DNA of 64,000 bases from Streptomyces musisoli (GTDB lineage: Bacteria; Actinomycetota; Actinomycetes; Streptomycetales; Streptomycetaceae): positions 1 through 64,000 of the forward strand of contig NZ_JAERRH010000001.1 of the NCBI RefSeq assembly GCF_016741855.1, written 5' to 3'. Shown in pieces: positions 31,601-42,536 of the stretch. The number at the start of each line of letters is the position of its first letter. Position 1 is the first letter of the stretch. A program made the translations under genes and the position numbers. The notes below the pieces were generated by a model, which did no database searches, had not been told where the DNA came from, and saw only the letters and a list, made by a program, of their open reading frames with translations.

Positions 31601-32264
31601 TGTCGAGGGAGTCACGAAGCGCTGCGAAGCCGCCGAGCGTCGCGATACCGACGACGGGGAGCACGAGGAGGGCGAGGAACATCAGCGTGGCCTGCATGAC
31701 GTGCGTCAGGCTCACGGCGAGGAAGCCGCCGAGGCATGAGTAGACGACGATCACCAGGGCGGTCAGGGCCACCCCGAGCCTGAACCCCGCACCGAAGATG
31801 TGCCCGAAGAGCAGTCCGCCGGCCACCAGTCCACTGGCGACGTAGACGGTGAAGAACACGAGGGTCACCGCCGCCGAGACCATCCGGAGCATCCGTGTGC
31901 GGTCCTCGAACCGCTCCTCGAGGTAGGCCGACAGGCTCACCGCGTTCCCGGCACGCTCGGTGTAGGTGCGCAGCCTCGGGGCGACGAACAGCCAGTTGCA
32001 GTACGTACCCAGCACCAGGCCGACCGCGATCCACCCGGCGCCGACGCCCGCCGCGTACACCGCTCCGGGGAACGCCAGGAACAGCCAGCCGGACATGTCG
32101 CTGGCACCTGCGGACAGGGCGGCGACGAACGCGGGCAGCCTGCGGCCTCCCAGGGCGAAGTCGGCGAACGTATGCGTACGGCGGTAGGCCCAGACACCTG
32201 TGCCGATCATGACGGCCACGTACACGAGGAACGTGGCCACGATCGGCGCACTCAACTCGGACAT
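28680..32264 (-). CDS. Sodium/solute symporter fused to PAS-GAF-SpoIIE phosphatase-ATPase
   Basis: A 1194-residue fusion. Residues 1 to about 500 are an SSS/SLC5-family transporter (PutP-like): about 13 membrane helices, LSAGASDMSGWLFLAFPG, an LAEGGFL-like SCLGGFLAVSLTHVMQA and SLYWPRMTWAGA. The chain then continues without a stop into PAS (about 510-620, PVGIAVLDTDLRYVWVN) and GAF (about 625-790). A SpoIIE/PP2C domain follows at about 810-1030 (GVGGDWFDVIPLSGA, GDVAGHGINAA, YTDGLVE), then HATPase_c at about 1070-1190 (IVSELVTNAIRHATG, GRGLLIVAQMA). It resembles CbrA, where an SLC5 unit is fused to a histidine kinase, but with a phosphatase output. It may sense transport flux of a solute such as proline. 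ATG 32264 chosen over an upstream start lacking membrane character. Confidence 0.93.
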   Translation of the reverse strand: MSELSAPIVATFLVYVAVMIGTGVWAYRRTHTFADFALGGRRLPAFVAALSAGASDMSGWLFLAFPGAVYAAGVGAGWIAVGLVLGTYCNWLFVAPRLRTYTERAGNAVSLSAYLEERFEDRTRMLRMVSAAVTLVFFTVYVASGLVAGGLLFGHIFGAGFRLGVALTALVIVVYSCLGGFLAVSLTHVMQATLMFLALLVLPVVGIATLGGFAALRDSLDSRTPSLLDMGAKVDFVDGRWTGGGGSLGAVAVISLLSWGLGYFGQPHILARFMGIRSTGAVPAGRRIETGWVVVVLAGATLVGLLGIARFGTPLHDPQTVYITLSRTLFSPWGAGVMLIAVLAAIISTADSQLLVSSVALTEDFYRAFVNRHAPDRVLVWVGRAAVVAVTLVASLIALRGGGLLGIVGYAWAGFGAAFGPVVLLSLYWPRMTWAGAMAGIVSGAVTVLLWRVVKPLHGPFWSGIYEMIPGVLVATAAALIFGKFVGRPPKRAFWRMPGGGVSQLMLTPFLSHAPVGIAVLDTDLRYVWVNEPLDRQIPLERRLGRRMAEILPQAEAEAFEEKMHEVLRTGAPVMDFEYRGAGYTVHDRSRAISASFFAMKDRHDRNVGVWYMIIDVTERWRAQERLALLNDAAARIGSTLDVTRTAQELADDAVPAVADFVGVDLLDSVMRGEEPAPGPVGEAPVLRRAAQQSVREGCPEASLAVGETIRRAPASPVTRCLLESKTLVERVLDRTNSPWVTVDETLGASLVDYDFRSVMVVPVRARGVTLGVVTFARSPRLGPFEDDDVRLAEELVSRAAVCIDNARRFTRERTAARSMQRYLLPQDLTGGSALAVASWYLPADAPSGVGGDWFDVIPLSGARVALVVGDVAGHGINAAATMGRLRVAVRTLANLDHSPEELLAHLDDLVIGLMGAHDVDAPMADEGEATGTAFLGATCLYAVYDPVSRLCTMARAGHLPPMVVTPDGAVAILDLPAGPPLGLGYLPFESIETELEDGSLIALYTDGLVESVDRDIDVGLSRLGDALAAPLPTLAETGRRVIDSLLTGPPADDAALLLARTRVLAPDRVASWDLPSDPAAVAHARDLATRKLTEWGIPDLTFTTELIVSELVTNAIRHATGPVCLRLIRERGLICEVSDASSTSPRLRHARTTDEGGRGLLIVAQMARRWGTRYTKTGKIIWAEQVIGADATG

Positions 32265-35046
<2,782 letters not shown>

Positions 35047-35123
35047 GCCGGCCGTCCCGGTCGGCCCTCACGTCCCGGCCGGCCCTCACCGGCCGCCCGG
35101 GACGCGGCGCGGGGCGGCACGCT

Positions 35124-35537
35124 TCACGTGCTTCCGTCCCGCGCCCGGGTCAGCTGCTTCAGTTCGATGATGGTGGCCACGGCGCGCAGCCAGGTGGCGG
35201 CGGTGTCGTCGGCGGCGATCCCGCCCGCGAGTCCGGTGCCGGCCCGCAGCCACTCCTGTACGAGGACGGCCGCCTCCCGGCGGGGCAGGGGCTCGGGCAG
35301 CTCCGCGGCGCGGGCGAGTCCGCCGGCGCGCACGGTGTCGGCGAGGAAGGCGACCGAGCGCGGCTCGGTGCCGAGGCGGTCGAGGACGACGGCCGCGGCC
35401 GCGGCGCCGTCGCCGAACAGGGCGGTGCGCCGGGTGCCGGGCTCGGCGGTGAGGCCGTAGCGCAGCAGGACGGTGATGTCGAGCCGGGCCAGCTCGTCGT
35501 CCGTGCGGTCCGGCGGGTGGGGGGCGTCGTCGTTCAT
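35124..35537 (-). CDS. Hypothetical acidic protein, last gene of WXG operon
   Basis: A 137-residue protein with no signal peptide or membrane helix. Helices such as LDITVLLRYGLTAE, LFGDGAAAAAVVLDRLG and AATWLRAVATIIELKQL dominate. Not recognised. It starts with ATG 35537, 54 bp after the chagasin-like gene on the same strand, so it is probably co-transcribed with it. A cytoplasmic chaperone or second immunity factor would fit the context, but nothing in the sequence proves this. Confidence 0.75.
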   Translation of the reverse strand: MNDDAPHPPDRTDDELARLDITVLLRYGLTAEPGTRRTALFGDGAAAAAVVLDRLGTEPRSVAFLADTVRAGGLARAAELPEPLPRREAAVLVQEWLRAGTGLAGGIAADDTAATWLRAVATIIELKQLTRARDGST

Positions 35538-35591
35538 GGCGGGGCCTCGGGTGTCTCGTCTCGTCCGGCTGGCTGCGACTCGGTCGGCGAC

Positions 35592-36143
35592 TCAGTCGAC
35601 GGTGACGGTGTAGGTGATGCGCTCGGGTGCCTGGGAGGGGGTGGCCGTCCCCGTGGTCGGGGTGGCGGAGGGTCCGGTCGTCGCGGGGGGCAGGGTGGAG
35701 GTGTTGCCCTGGCAGGTGGTGAAGGTGCAGTGCAGCAGCGTGAACCGGGTGGTCCCCTTGCCCTTGGCCTCGAAGGTGAAGGTGAGGCGGCCGCCGGCGC
35801 CGGCCCCCGGTTCGTCGCCGGAGTCCGACGTGTAGTCCTGGCCGCGGCCGACCAGCACCGAGCTGTCGGGCTTGGGGTCGACCAGGTACCAGTACTCGCG
35901 GGTGGAGGCGTTCTGGTCGACGGTGAGCGTGAAGCGCTCGCCCGGCTCTGCGGTGATGCTGGTGTCCTTCACCGGGTGGCTCGTCGGACGGCTCGCGGTG
36001 CTCGTGGGACGGCTCGTGGAGCCGCCGGCCGGTTCGTCGCCCGAGCCGCAGCCCGTGGCGAGAGCGAGGAGCGCGGTCGCCGCGACCGCGGCCCCGCCCC
36101 TGCTAGCGCGGAAGATAGACGCTGTACGCGTTGGGGAGATCAC
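35592..36143 (-). CDS. Chagasin-like (I42) cysteine protease inhibitor lipoprotein
   Basis: About 183 residues from GTG 36143, which overlaps the end of the upstream gene by 41 bp. A signal peptide (AAVAATALLALATGC) with lipobox ATG-C predicts a lipoprotein outside the membrane. A Thr/Ser-rich spacer precedes a beta-rich domain that follows the chagasin pattern: ITAEPGERFTLTVDQNASTR (the NPTTG loop equivalent), YWYLVDP, and GAGAGGRLTFTFEAKGKGTT (the GxGG loop region). The third RPW loop is replaced by a loop containing two Cys. Chagasins block papain-clan cysteine proteases. The preceding gene encodes a papain-clan-like protein, so inhibition of that neighbour is the likely role. Confidence 0.72.
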   Translation of the reverse strand: MISPTRTASIFRASRGGAAVAATALLALATGCGSGDEPAGGSTSRPTSTASRPTSHPVKDTSITAEPGERFTLTVDQNASTREYWYLVDPKPDSSVLVGRGQDYTSDSGDEPGAGAGGRLTFTFEAKGKGTTRFTLLHCTFTTCQGNTSTLPPATTGPSATPTTGTATPSQAPERITYTVTVD

Positions 36144-37686
36144 TGGTGGAAGCCTTGCCCATGTGGCCGTTGATGAAGTCGTCCTCGCTGACCCAGGTGG
36201 TCGAGCCCCAGGGGTTGTACACCTGAAGCTTGTCACCCTCCTGGGCGATGATGGTCATCGCGTGGGCACCCTCCTTGCCCGAGACGTCGACCGGTACCGG
36301 CCGCCCCTGCGCCACCGACTTCTCGACCTCGGTGAGGACCGCCCTGCGGTCGTCGGCGCTGTTCAGGTCCTGGCGCTCGTAGTCGCTGCCGGTGGCGCTG
36401 CCGACGTTGGTGTCGTTGATCCGTTCCTGTCCCTCGGGCCCCATGCCGCCCCAGTTCTTTCCGCCGTCGCCCTCGGTGTGCAGCCGGTGCTGCTCGGCCA
36501 CCAGGCGCTGTTTGAAGGCGTCGGGGTCGTCCTGCTGCCCGTCGGGGCCGCCGGTGAGGCCGAGCGCGTACAGGGGGTCGACCATGGCGCGGGACGTGAC
36601 GGTGGACGAGGCGACACAGGTGCCCTCGGCGCCGTCGCCGCCCTGGACCCACCGCTGGCCGTCGAACGTCACGTAGTCCTTGTTGATGTTCGAGCCGTCC
36701 GGCGCCACACCCTTGTCGGCCAGGCTGTCCGTGCGCGTGACCACCGGACTGAGGTGCCGGCGCAGCCAGTCGGGGTCCTTGCCGTGGATCTTGTCCTGGA
36801 ACTTTCCGATCTCGGCCACGCTGTGGCCGGCGGCCAGTGCCTTCATCAGGTAGGCCCGCTCCTGCGGGTTGTCCGACTTCGCCAGCATCCGCTCCATGGC
36901 CGTCTCGTCGTCGAGACTCAGCTGGTCCATACGCGTCGACGCGCGCGTCAGGTCGCCGGCCGTGAGGATCTCGTTCAGCTCGGTGTCGGCGCCCGCGACT
37001 CCGGTGTCGGCGAGCATCAGCTTGTCGACGGCGGTGAGTTCGCTGGTCTCCATCTTCCCGGCACGTGCCTCGGCGGCCCACTTGTTCAGGTCCCGGGCCG
37101 CGACGCGGGTGGCCTCCTGGGCGTCGGAGACGGCGGCGTGCATCAGGTCGACCGCGTAGGAGCCGAAGTGGGCGGCGTTCTTGCGGTCCCACTCCTCCTC
37201 GTCGTTCTCGTGCAGGTCGTCGAAGAAACCGTCCCTGCCGCCGAGCGTCTTCTTCTGCTCCAGCAGCTGTCCGCGGCCCTGCTCGTCCTTGCGCTGCGCC
37301 GCGCCGATCGCGTCGGCCAGCGTCAGCAGCACCGTCGCGCAGCCCTGGAAGGCCTCGCTCATCTGGGTCACCGACCGCCCGGCGGCGTTCACCACCTCGG
37401 AGGCGAGGACGCTCGTGTCGCCGACCCACACCTCCGGAAGGCCCTTGCGGCCCACCCGGTCGACCTGGTCGAAGACGCTGCCGAGCTGGTCGACCTGGCC
37501 GCGGTAGAGACTTGCCAGGCCCTCCAGCACGCCCTGGTCACCGCCCGGTTCGGGCACCGAGAGGGCGTTGTCGATCAGATCGAGGAGCTCGTTCTTGCTG
37601 CCGGCCCCGAGCATCTTCTTGGACAGCCCGGCGAGCAACGCGAGGCGGAAGGAAGGGGAGTCGAAGGGGGAGGAGAAGAAAGACAC
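36103..37686 (-). CDS. WxG-domain protein with calpain-like cysteine peptidase C-terminus
   Basis: A 527-residue protein without a signal peptide. The N-terminal third is helical and contains a W-x-G motif (VWVGD) typical of ESX/type VII substrates, plus coiled stretches. The C-terminal 190 residues look like a papain-clan peptidase of the calpain type: Cys about 356 in EGTCVASS with a Gln nine residues before, His about 473 in KEGAHAMTII, and Asn about 489 in VYNPWGSTTW; NPWG is strongly calpain-like. GTG 37686 follows GAGGAACGGG, 11 nt after the WXG100 gene. Together with the chagasin-like gene downstream it suggests an exported protease effector or self-processing protein. No ESX secretion ATPase lies in this window. 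Confidence 0.75.
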   Translation of the reverse strand: MSFFSSPFDSPSFRLALLAGLSKKMLGAGSKNELLDLIDNALSVPEPGGDQGVLEGLASLYRGQVDQLGSVFDQVDRVGRKGLPEVWVGDTSVLASEVVNAAGRSVTQMSEAFQGCATVLLTLADAIGAAQRKDEQGRGQLLEQKKTLGGRDGFFDDLHENDEEEWDRKNAAHFGSYAVDLMHAAVSDAQEATRVAARDLNKWAAEARAGKMETSELTAVDKLMLADTGVAGADTELNEILTAGDLTRASTRMDQLSLDDETAMERMLAKSDNPQERAYLMKALAAGHSVAEIGKFQDKIHGKDPDWLRRHLSPVVTRTDSLADKGVAPDGSNINKDYVTFDGQRWVQGGDGAEGTCVASSTVTSRAMVDPLYALGLTGGPDGQQDDPDAFKQRLVAEQHRLHTEGDGGKNWGGMGPEGQERINDTNVGSATGSDYERQDLNSADDRRAVLTEVEKSVAQGRPVPVDVSGKEGAHAMTIIAQEGDKLQVYNPWGSTTWVSEDDFINGHMGKASTSDLPNAYSVYLPR

Positions 37687-37697
37687 CGGCCCGTTCC

Positions 37698-38069
37698 TCA
37701 GTAGCTCGACAGGGCCGAGGTGCGCCCGCCCTGCGTCGATGTGTCCGTGAGGCTGCTCGTGCCGCCGGCGGGGACGCTGTCCGCGTGGTTCTTCACCAGG
37801 CGGTCGGTGCCGTGGTAGGTCTTCTTGGCCAACTGCACCTTGGCACCCAGCTCGTGCAACGCCGAAGCCAGTGTCTTGGCCTCCGCCTCCCAGGCCTTGA
37901 CGAACGCGTTCAGCGCCGACGCGGCGTCATCGCCGCCGACATCGCCGTACGAGTAGCTCGCGCGGGACTTGACGGCCGAGCTGACGCCGTCCATGTCCGT
38001 CCCGGCGTCGTCGAGTTGCTGGGCCGGGCCGGTCATACCTGCCTTGACCTGGTAGCCGTCCGAGCCCAC
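37698..38069 (-). CDS. WXG100/ESAT-6-like small helical protein
   Basis: A 123-residue protein from GTG 38069 (GGGGGAGAC just upstream). It forms two helices around a YGDVGG turn: PAQQLDDAGTDMDGVSSAVK and AASALNAFVKAWEAEAKTLA. A serine/threonine-rich tail follows. Length and helix-turn-helix shape fit the WXG100 superfamily, though the exact W-x-G is degenerate. It is the first gene of the operon ahead of the calpain-like protein, as ESAT-6-like partners often precede large type VII effectors and help export them. Confidence 0.75.
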   Translation of the reverse strand: MGSDGYQVKAGMTGPAQQLDDAGTDMDGVSSAVKSRASYSYGDVGGDDAASALNAFVKAWEAEAKTLASALHELGAKVQLAKKTYHGTDRLVKNHADSVPAGGTSSLTDTSTQGGRTSALSSY

Positions 38070-38372
38070 CGTGTCTCCCCCGTACGCATTCGATCGTGAT
38101 CGCGGGCAGGCTAACACGCACTGTGTATACGAAGAGTCACTCGTCCCCGGCCACACACGCCTCCTCCACATGCCCCGCCCCCGGCACGCCCGGGCGCTCA
38201 TCCGCGGGACGCCCGGCGGCCGAACCCGGGTGCGCGGACGGGGCATTGAGATGCGCAGAGCCCGGCCCCCCGCCTCTTCGGAGCACCGCGTCGGCGTCTC
38301 GTCGCGGTGCTCGTCGACGTGCGCCGACGGGATCGCGGTGCCCCGTCGTCGGGCGGCTCGTGGGCGCGGTGG
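38070..38372. promoter_or_regulatory. Promoter region of the WXG operon
   Basis: A 303-bp gap downstream of the LAL regulator and upstream of the WXG100-like gene. Reading the minus strand just before the gene, CTTCGTATACACAGTGCG and GTTAGCCT give an AT-richer patch (about 38108-38140) that could be a promoter about 45-70 bp from the start codon. No gene is seen in the remaining GC-rich part. Confidence 0.4.
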
Positions 38373-41132
38373 TCACGGGACGAGTTCGGAGAGGCAGGAG
38401 GGGAGTTGGGTGCGGCGGCGTATGCCGAGTTTTCGGTAGGCGCGGGTGAGGTGCTGTTCGACGGTGCTGACGGTGATGAAGAGCTTCCGGGCGATCTGCT
38501 CGTTCGTGGAGCCGCGGGCGGCCAGTTCCGCCACTCGCCACTCCGCCGAGCTGAGCTGTGGCACGGGCAGGTCGGTCGCGCCGGCGGTCTCCGTCCCGGC
38601 TTGCTCGTCGGACGCCGCTGCCGGCGGTGCCGGCGGGAGCGCCGCTGCGCACCGGTCCGCCAGTGCCCTCGCCTTGTCGGCGTGGCGGCGGGCCTGCACG
38701 GAGTCGCCCAGTGACTCGTAGGCGTGGCCGAGTTCGGCGAACGTGTACGCCAGGTCGAGCGAGTCGCCGCAGCGGTCGAGGATGTTCGCGGCCTTGCGCA
38801 GGACCGGCGGCCGCTCCTCCGGGCGGAGGGTGGATGCCAGGGCGCGGTAGCTCAGGCCGCGGGTGCGCGGATGGCCCGCGGGGAGCAGGGCCATGTGTTC
38901 CGTCAGGAGTTCCTTCGCCTGGGCCACGAGACCCTTGTGAAGATACGCGCGGGCGGCGTTGACGCGCCAGGCCACCGCGGACGGGCAGTCGGCCTCCCAC
39001 AGCTTCATCAGGTGTCCGGCCGCCAGGAAGTCCTGGAGAGCGGTGTCATGGCGGCCGCGCGCGAGATGGAGATGGCCCCGGGCGTCGAGGTAGACCACTC
39101 CTCCCAGGGTCCCGAAGGCGGCGCTGGGGACGGGCAGATCGAGATAGCTCTCGGCCTCCCTGAGGTCCCCCATCGCCGTGGTGGTCAGGATGAGGAGCGA
39201 GAGCGGGACGACGATGGCCGCCCCCCAGCTCTCGCGCGGCATCAGCGCGAGCGCGGTGAGCGCCTGCCGCTTGGCGTTCCGCAGATCGCCGAGGCGGTAG
39301 TGGATCTCCGCGCGCGCCGAGGTGAACATGGCGTTCCACACGAGGCCGTACGTCTCCCCCATGGAGGCCAGGAGGGCGTCGCACCATACCGATGCCTTGT
39401 CGAGGTGGTCGGAGTAGATCAGGACCATGAGTGAGGCGAGCGACGACGCCGGGCTCGCCGCTCCCGCCAGGGCCTCCCGGAGGACGCGTTCCGCGGCGGG
39501 GACGGCTCCTTCCTCGCCGGAGCCCCGGAGGACCGCGCCGAGTGCGGTGGCGGCCCGGTGCTCGGGCGTGGTGGCGCCGTCGTCCAGCGGGGCCCCGTCC
39601 GCCGATCCCGGGGCGGGTGCGATTCCCGGGTACGTGAGCGGGAGCCACAGGCGCAGCTGCTCGGCGTACCGCAGGGCGTCCTCGCCGGCCTGGGCGCGGG
39701 AGCCGGCGCCCAGGCCCGCCGTCACTCGTGTCGCCTGCTCCACCTGGCCGTTCCACAGCAGGCTCCGGACGACGGGGACCGCCTGCCGGACGGAGAGTTC
39801 GCCCCGCTCGGCCGCCGCGACCAGATCGGGCAGGTAGCCCTTCACGGCCGCCGGGTTGTACCGCCATACGACGTCGGCGAGCCGGGCTGCGATGTCGATC
39901 CGTTCCCGACCGTCCGCGCACTCGCGGTGGGCTCGCTCCAGGTAGCCGATGGCCGTCTCGTGGTCTCCGCCGGCGAGGGCCTGGTCGGCGGCCTCGCACA
40001 GCACCTGTTTCGCCCAGGGGATCGTTTCGTCTATGCGCATCAGGTGTCCGGCCGTCACCAGGGCGGGGGCGCCCTCGTGGTGCAGCAGCCGTGCGGCGCG
40101 GGACCGCATGGCGTGCCGGTCCTTCTGGGGGATGCTGCCGAGCACGGCCTCACGCACGCTCGGCTGCCCGAGAAGCTCGTGGTCCAGCAGTCCGCCGACG
40201 CCGGGCGACGCGGCGACCCGTGCGACGGATTCCGGGTCCATGCCGCACAGGCGGGCGACGGCGGCCGCCGACCGGAACTCCCCCAGGGTGGCCATCGCCT
40301 GCGCGATCTCGAGGACGACGGGTTCGGCCCGGTAGAGGCAGCTCAGGACGGCGCGGCCGAAGGCGGGACCGGCCATGGGCCGGCGCCGCGCGACCGGCTC
40401 CCACATCGTGCCGGTGCAGTCCTCGGCCAGCGCATGCACCAGCAGCGGCCGGCCGCCGCAGAGCTGCCTGCACTCGGGCGCCATCCGGACCGATGCCTCG
40501 AGGTTGAAATACTCTTCGAGCACTGTCGCGACGCCCGTCTCCGAGAGCGGTTCGAGGTCCAGCTCGGTGCAGTTCGGCAGCCGGAGGAACTCGGCCCGCA
40601 GGATGCGCTGGACGCTGTCGCGGCCCATGTCCGGGCAGTACGTGAGGACGATGGACATCGGCGCGTTGCCCATCCGGCGCATCAGCGCGAGCAGGTACTG
40701 GAGCGACTCGACGTCCATGAAGTGCGCGTCGTCGATGCAGACGACCAGCGGCGGACTGTCGGTCAGGTGCTGGAAGGCACTCTGCAGCAGACCGAGGATC
40801 GGCTGGGAGATCTCACTGTGCGCTCCCGCCTCGACGATGCCCTCCACCAGCGCGCGGACCTCGAGGCCGGCGCTGTGCGGGAAGAGCCGGTGCGCCCGGA
40901 GCAGCTGGTCCAAGATCCCCAGCGGCTGGTAGCGCTCGAACCTCGCCGCGGTGGCCTTGAGGACCGTCGCGCCCGCGTCCACGGCGTCGCGGGCGAAGGA
41001 GTCCAGCAGAGCGGTCTTGCCGCTCGCGAGCGGGCCGCCGATGGCGACCGTGCTACATCGGCCCGTGGAACATTCGCTGTAGACCTGGGCCAGCGTCTTC
41101 TCTGCCTCATCCCGTTCGACCAGCTTCTCCAT
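38373..41132 (-). CDS. LAL-type LuxR-family transcriptional activator
   Basis: A 919-residue large ATP-binding regulator. The N-terminal AAA-type ATPase has Walker A GGPLASGKTALL (about residues 32-43) and Walker B LVVCIDDAHFMD (about 130). The middle is a tetratricopeptide-like helical array. The C-terminal LuxR helix-turn-helix (about 850-912) includes LSSAEWRVAELAARGSTNEQ and VEQHLTRAYRKLGI. LAL proteins are common pathway-specific activators of polyketide clusters. Its position at the left edge of the PKS region, on the same strand as the biosynthetic genes, supports that role. ATG 41132. Confidence 0.95.
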   Translation of the reverse strand: MEKLVERDEAEKTLAQVYSECSTGRCSTVAIGGPLASGKTALLDSFARDAVDAGATVLKATAARFERYQPLGILDQLLRAHRLFPHSAGLEVRALVEGIVEAGAHSEISQPILGLLQSAFQHLTDSPPLVVCIDDAHFMDVESLQYLLALMRRMGNAPMSIVLTYCPDMGRDSVQRILRAEFLRLPNCTELDLEPLSETGVATVLEEYFNLEASVRMAPECRQLCGGRPLLVHALAEDCTGTMWEPVARRRPMAGPAFGRAVLSCLYRAEPVVLEIAQAMATLGEFRSAAAVARLCGMDPESVARVAASPGVGGLLDHELLGQPSVREAVLGSIPQKDRHAMRSRAARLLHHEGAPALVTAGHLMRIDETIPWAKQVLCEAADQALAGGDHETAIGYLERAHRECADGRERIDIAARLADVVWRYNPAAVKGYLPDLVAAAERGELSVRQAVPVVRSLLWNGQVEQATRVTAGLGAGSRAQAGEDALRYAEQLRLWLPLTYPGIAPAPGSADGAPLDDGATTPEHRAATALGAVLRGSGEEGAVPAAERVLREALAGAASPASSLASLMVLIYSDHLDKASVWCDALLASMGETYGLVWNAMFTSARAEIHYRLGDLRNAKRQALTALALMPRESWGAAIVVPLSLLILTTTAMGDLREAESYLDLPVPSAAFGTLGGVVYLDARGHLHLARGRHDTALQDFLAAGHLMKLWEADCPSAVAWRVNAARAYLHKGLVAQAKELLTEHMALLPAGHPRTRGLSYRALASTLRPEERPPVLRKAANILDRCGDSLDLAYTFAELGHAYESLGDSVQARRHADKARALADRCAAALPPAPPAAASDEQAGTETAGATDLPVPQLSSAEWRVAELAARGSTNEQIARKLFITVSTVEQHLTRAYRKLGIRRRTQLPSCLSELVP

Positions 41133-41209
41133 CGCTTCTCACCATCTCGCAGCACAGGGACAGGGGTTGATCAGCACCCGACTGGGTGCCGGCGATCGTG
41201 TGTGAGATG

Positions 41210-42493
41210 TCAGGAAGGGTCCCGCGCTCCGGGGACCGACGCCGGGCACGGCTTGCTCGGCACCGGCACCGGCTTGTACCTGCGGTCGATCGCGGTGAGG
41301 AGCGGCCCGGTCATGGCGGTCGTGATCAAGGCCATGAGGACGAGGACCGTGAACAGCCGATCGTCGATGATGCCGGCGCTCAACCCCACGTTGAGTGCGA
41401 TGAGTTCGGTAAGGCCGCGGGTGTTCACCAGCGCCCCGATCATGGCCGACTGCCGGGTGCCGAGACCGCCGAGCCGCGCCATCGCGTAACCCGCCGCGGC
41501 CTTCCCGCCGGTCCCGCACACCAGGATCACGCCGAGCAGGGCCACGTCGGAGCCGCTCAGCGCACCGAGGTTGATCGTCAGCCCGGTGACGACGAAGAAC
41601 AGGGGCAGCAGCATCCCTCCGGCCTGTTCCATCGAGCGCAGCACGTCCGCGTCCGGCGCGCCCTCCGGTTTGGGCATGACGAACCCGGCGACGAAGGCTC
41701 CGAAGATCGGGTGCAGCCCGAGGGAGGCGGTGGCCCAGGCGCCCGCCGCGGCGAGCACGAACGCGACCGGGGCCTCACTCGACAGCACGGTGCCCGGTCG
41801 CTCGAACCACCGCTTCAGCACCGGGCGGATCACGAGGGTCATCAGCGCGATGAAGCCCGCGAGGAGCAGCACCGTCTCGAGCCAGGGCCTGCTTCCGGGC
41901 ACATCGGTACCGATGAGTGCGGCGGCGAGGAGGAGCCAGGCGGCGACGTCCATGAGCCCGGCGGCCGCCGTGGAGATGTTGCCGACCAGGGTTCCGGCGA
42001 TGCCGCGTTCCCTGACGATCGCCGCGAGCACCGGGAGTGCCGTGATCGATGTCGCGACGCCGAAGAAGAGGACGAAGGGGCGGCCGTCGGTGTGCCGGCC
42101 GTCGAATGTGCCGAGGTGCTGCACCGCCATGGCGATGCCCGAACCGAGGGCGAGCGGGATGAGGATCGCGCCGGTGGCGATCAGCGAGACGGCCCTGCGG
42201 TGGCTGCGGACGGACCGCAGGTCGATTTCGTATCCGACGCCGAACATGAAGATGACGACGGCGATCTGGGCGATGACGGAGATGAAGGGCACTGCCTCGT
42301 GCGGGAAGAGGTGATCCGTCGGATCGCCCGGGAGTCTGCCGAGCAGGCTCGGTCCGAGGATGATGCCTGCGGCGATCTGACCGACCACCGTCGGCTGCCC
42401 CAGCCGCCGCGCGAGGGCGCCGAGCAGACTTGACACCCCCAGCACGAGGGCGATGGCGCCGACGACGTCGGCCGTCACCACATCCATGTTCAT
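41210..42493 (-). CDS. Cation/proton antiporter (CPA2, NapA/KefB-like)
   Basis: A 427-residue membrane protein with about 12 helices. LGQPTVVGQIAAGIILGPSLLG at the N-terminus is the CPA2 signature region (20 residues quoted at most: GQPTVVGQIAAGIILGPS). Further marks are GVGYEID, FGVATSITALPVLAAIV, and TRGLTELIALNVGLSAGII near the C-terminus. Relatives exchange Na+ or K+ for protons, and similar genes sit in several polyketide clusters, possibly for export or ion balance. ATG 42493. It lies 43 bp after the LuxR-type gene and 77 bp before the LAL gene, all on the minus strand. Confidence 0.92.
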   Translation of the reverse strand: MNMDVVTADVVGAIALVLGVSSLLGALARRLGQPTVVGQIAAGIILGPSLLGRLPGDPTDHLFPHEAVPFISVIAQIAVVIFMFGVGYEIDLRSVRSHRRAVSLIATGAILIPLALGSGIAMAVQHLGTFDGRHTDGRPFVLFFGVATSITALPVLAAIVRERGIAGTLVGNISTAAAGLMDVAAWLLLAAALIGTDVPGSRPWLETVLLLAGFIALMTLVIRPVLKRWFERPGTVLSSEAPVAFVLAAAGAWATASLGLHPIFGAFVAGFVMPKPEGAPDADVLRSMEQAGGMLLPLFFVVTGLTINLGALSGSDVALLGVILVCGTGGKAAAGYAMARLGGLGTRQSAMIGALVNTRGLTELIALNVGLSAGIIDDRLFTVLVLMALITTAMTGPLLTAIDRRYKPVPVPSKPCPASVPGARDPS

Positions 42494-42536
42494 TGCCGTC
42501 CCCCCAATTGGTCGATGAACCTGGCGAGCTGGACTG

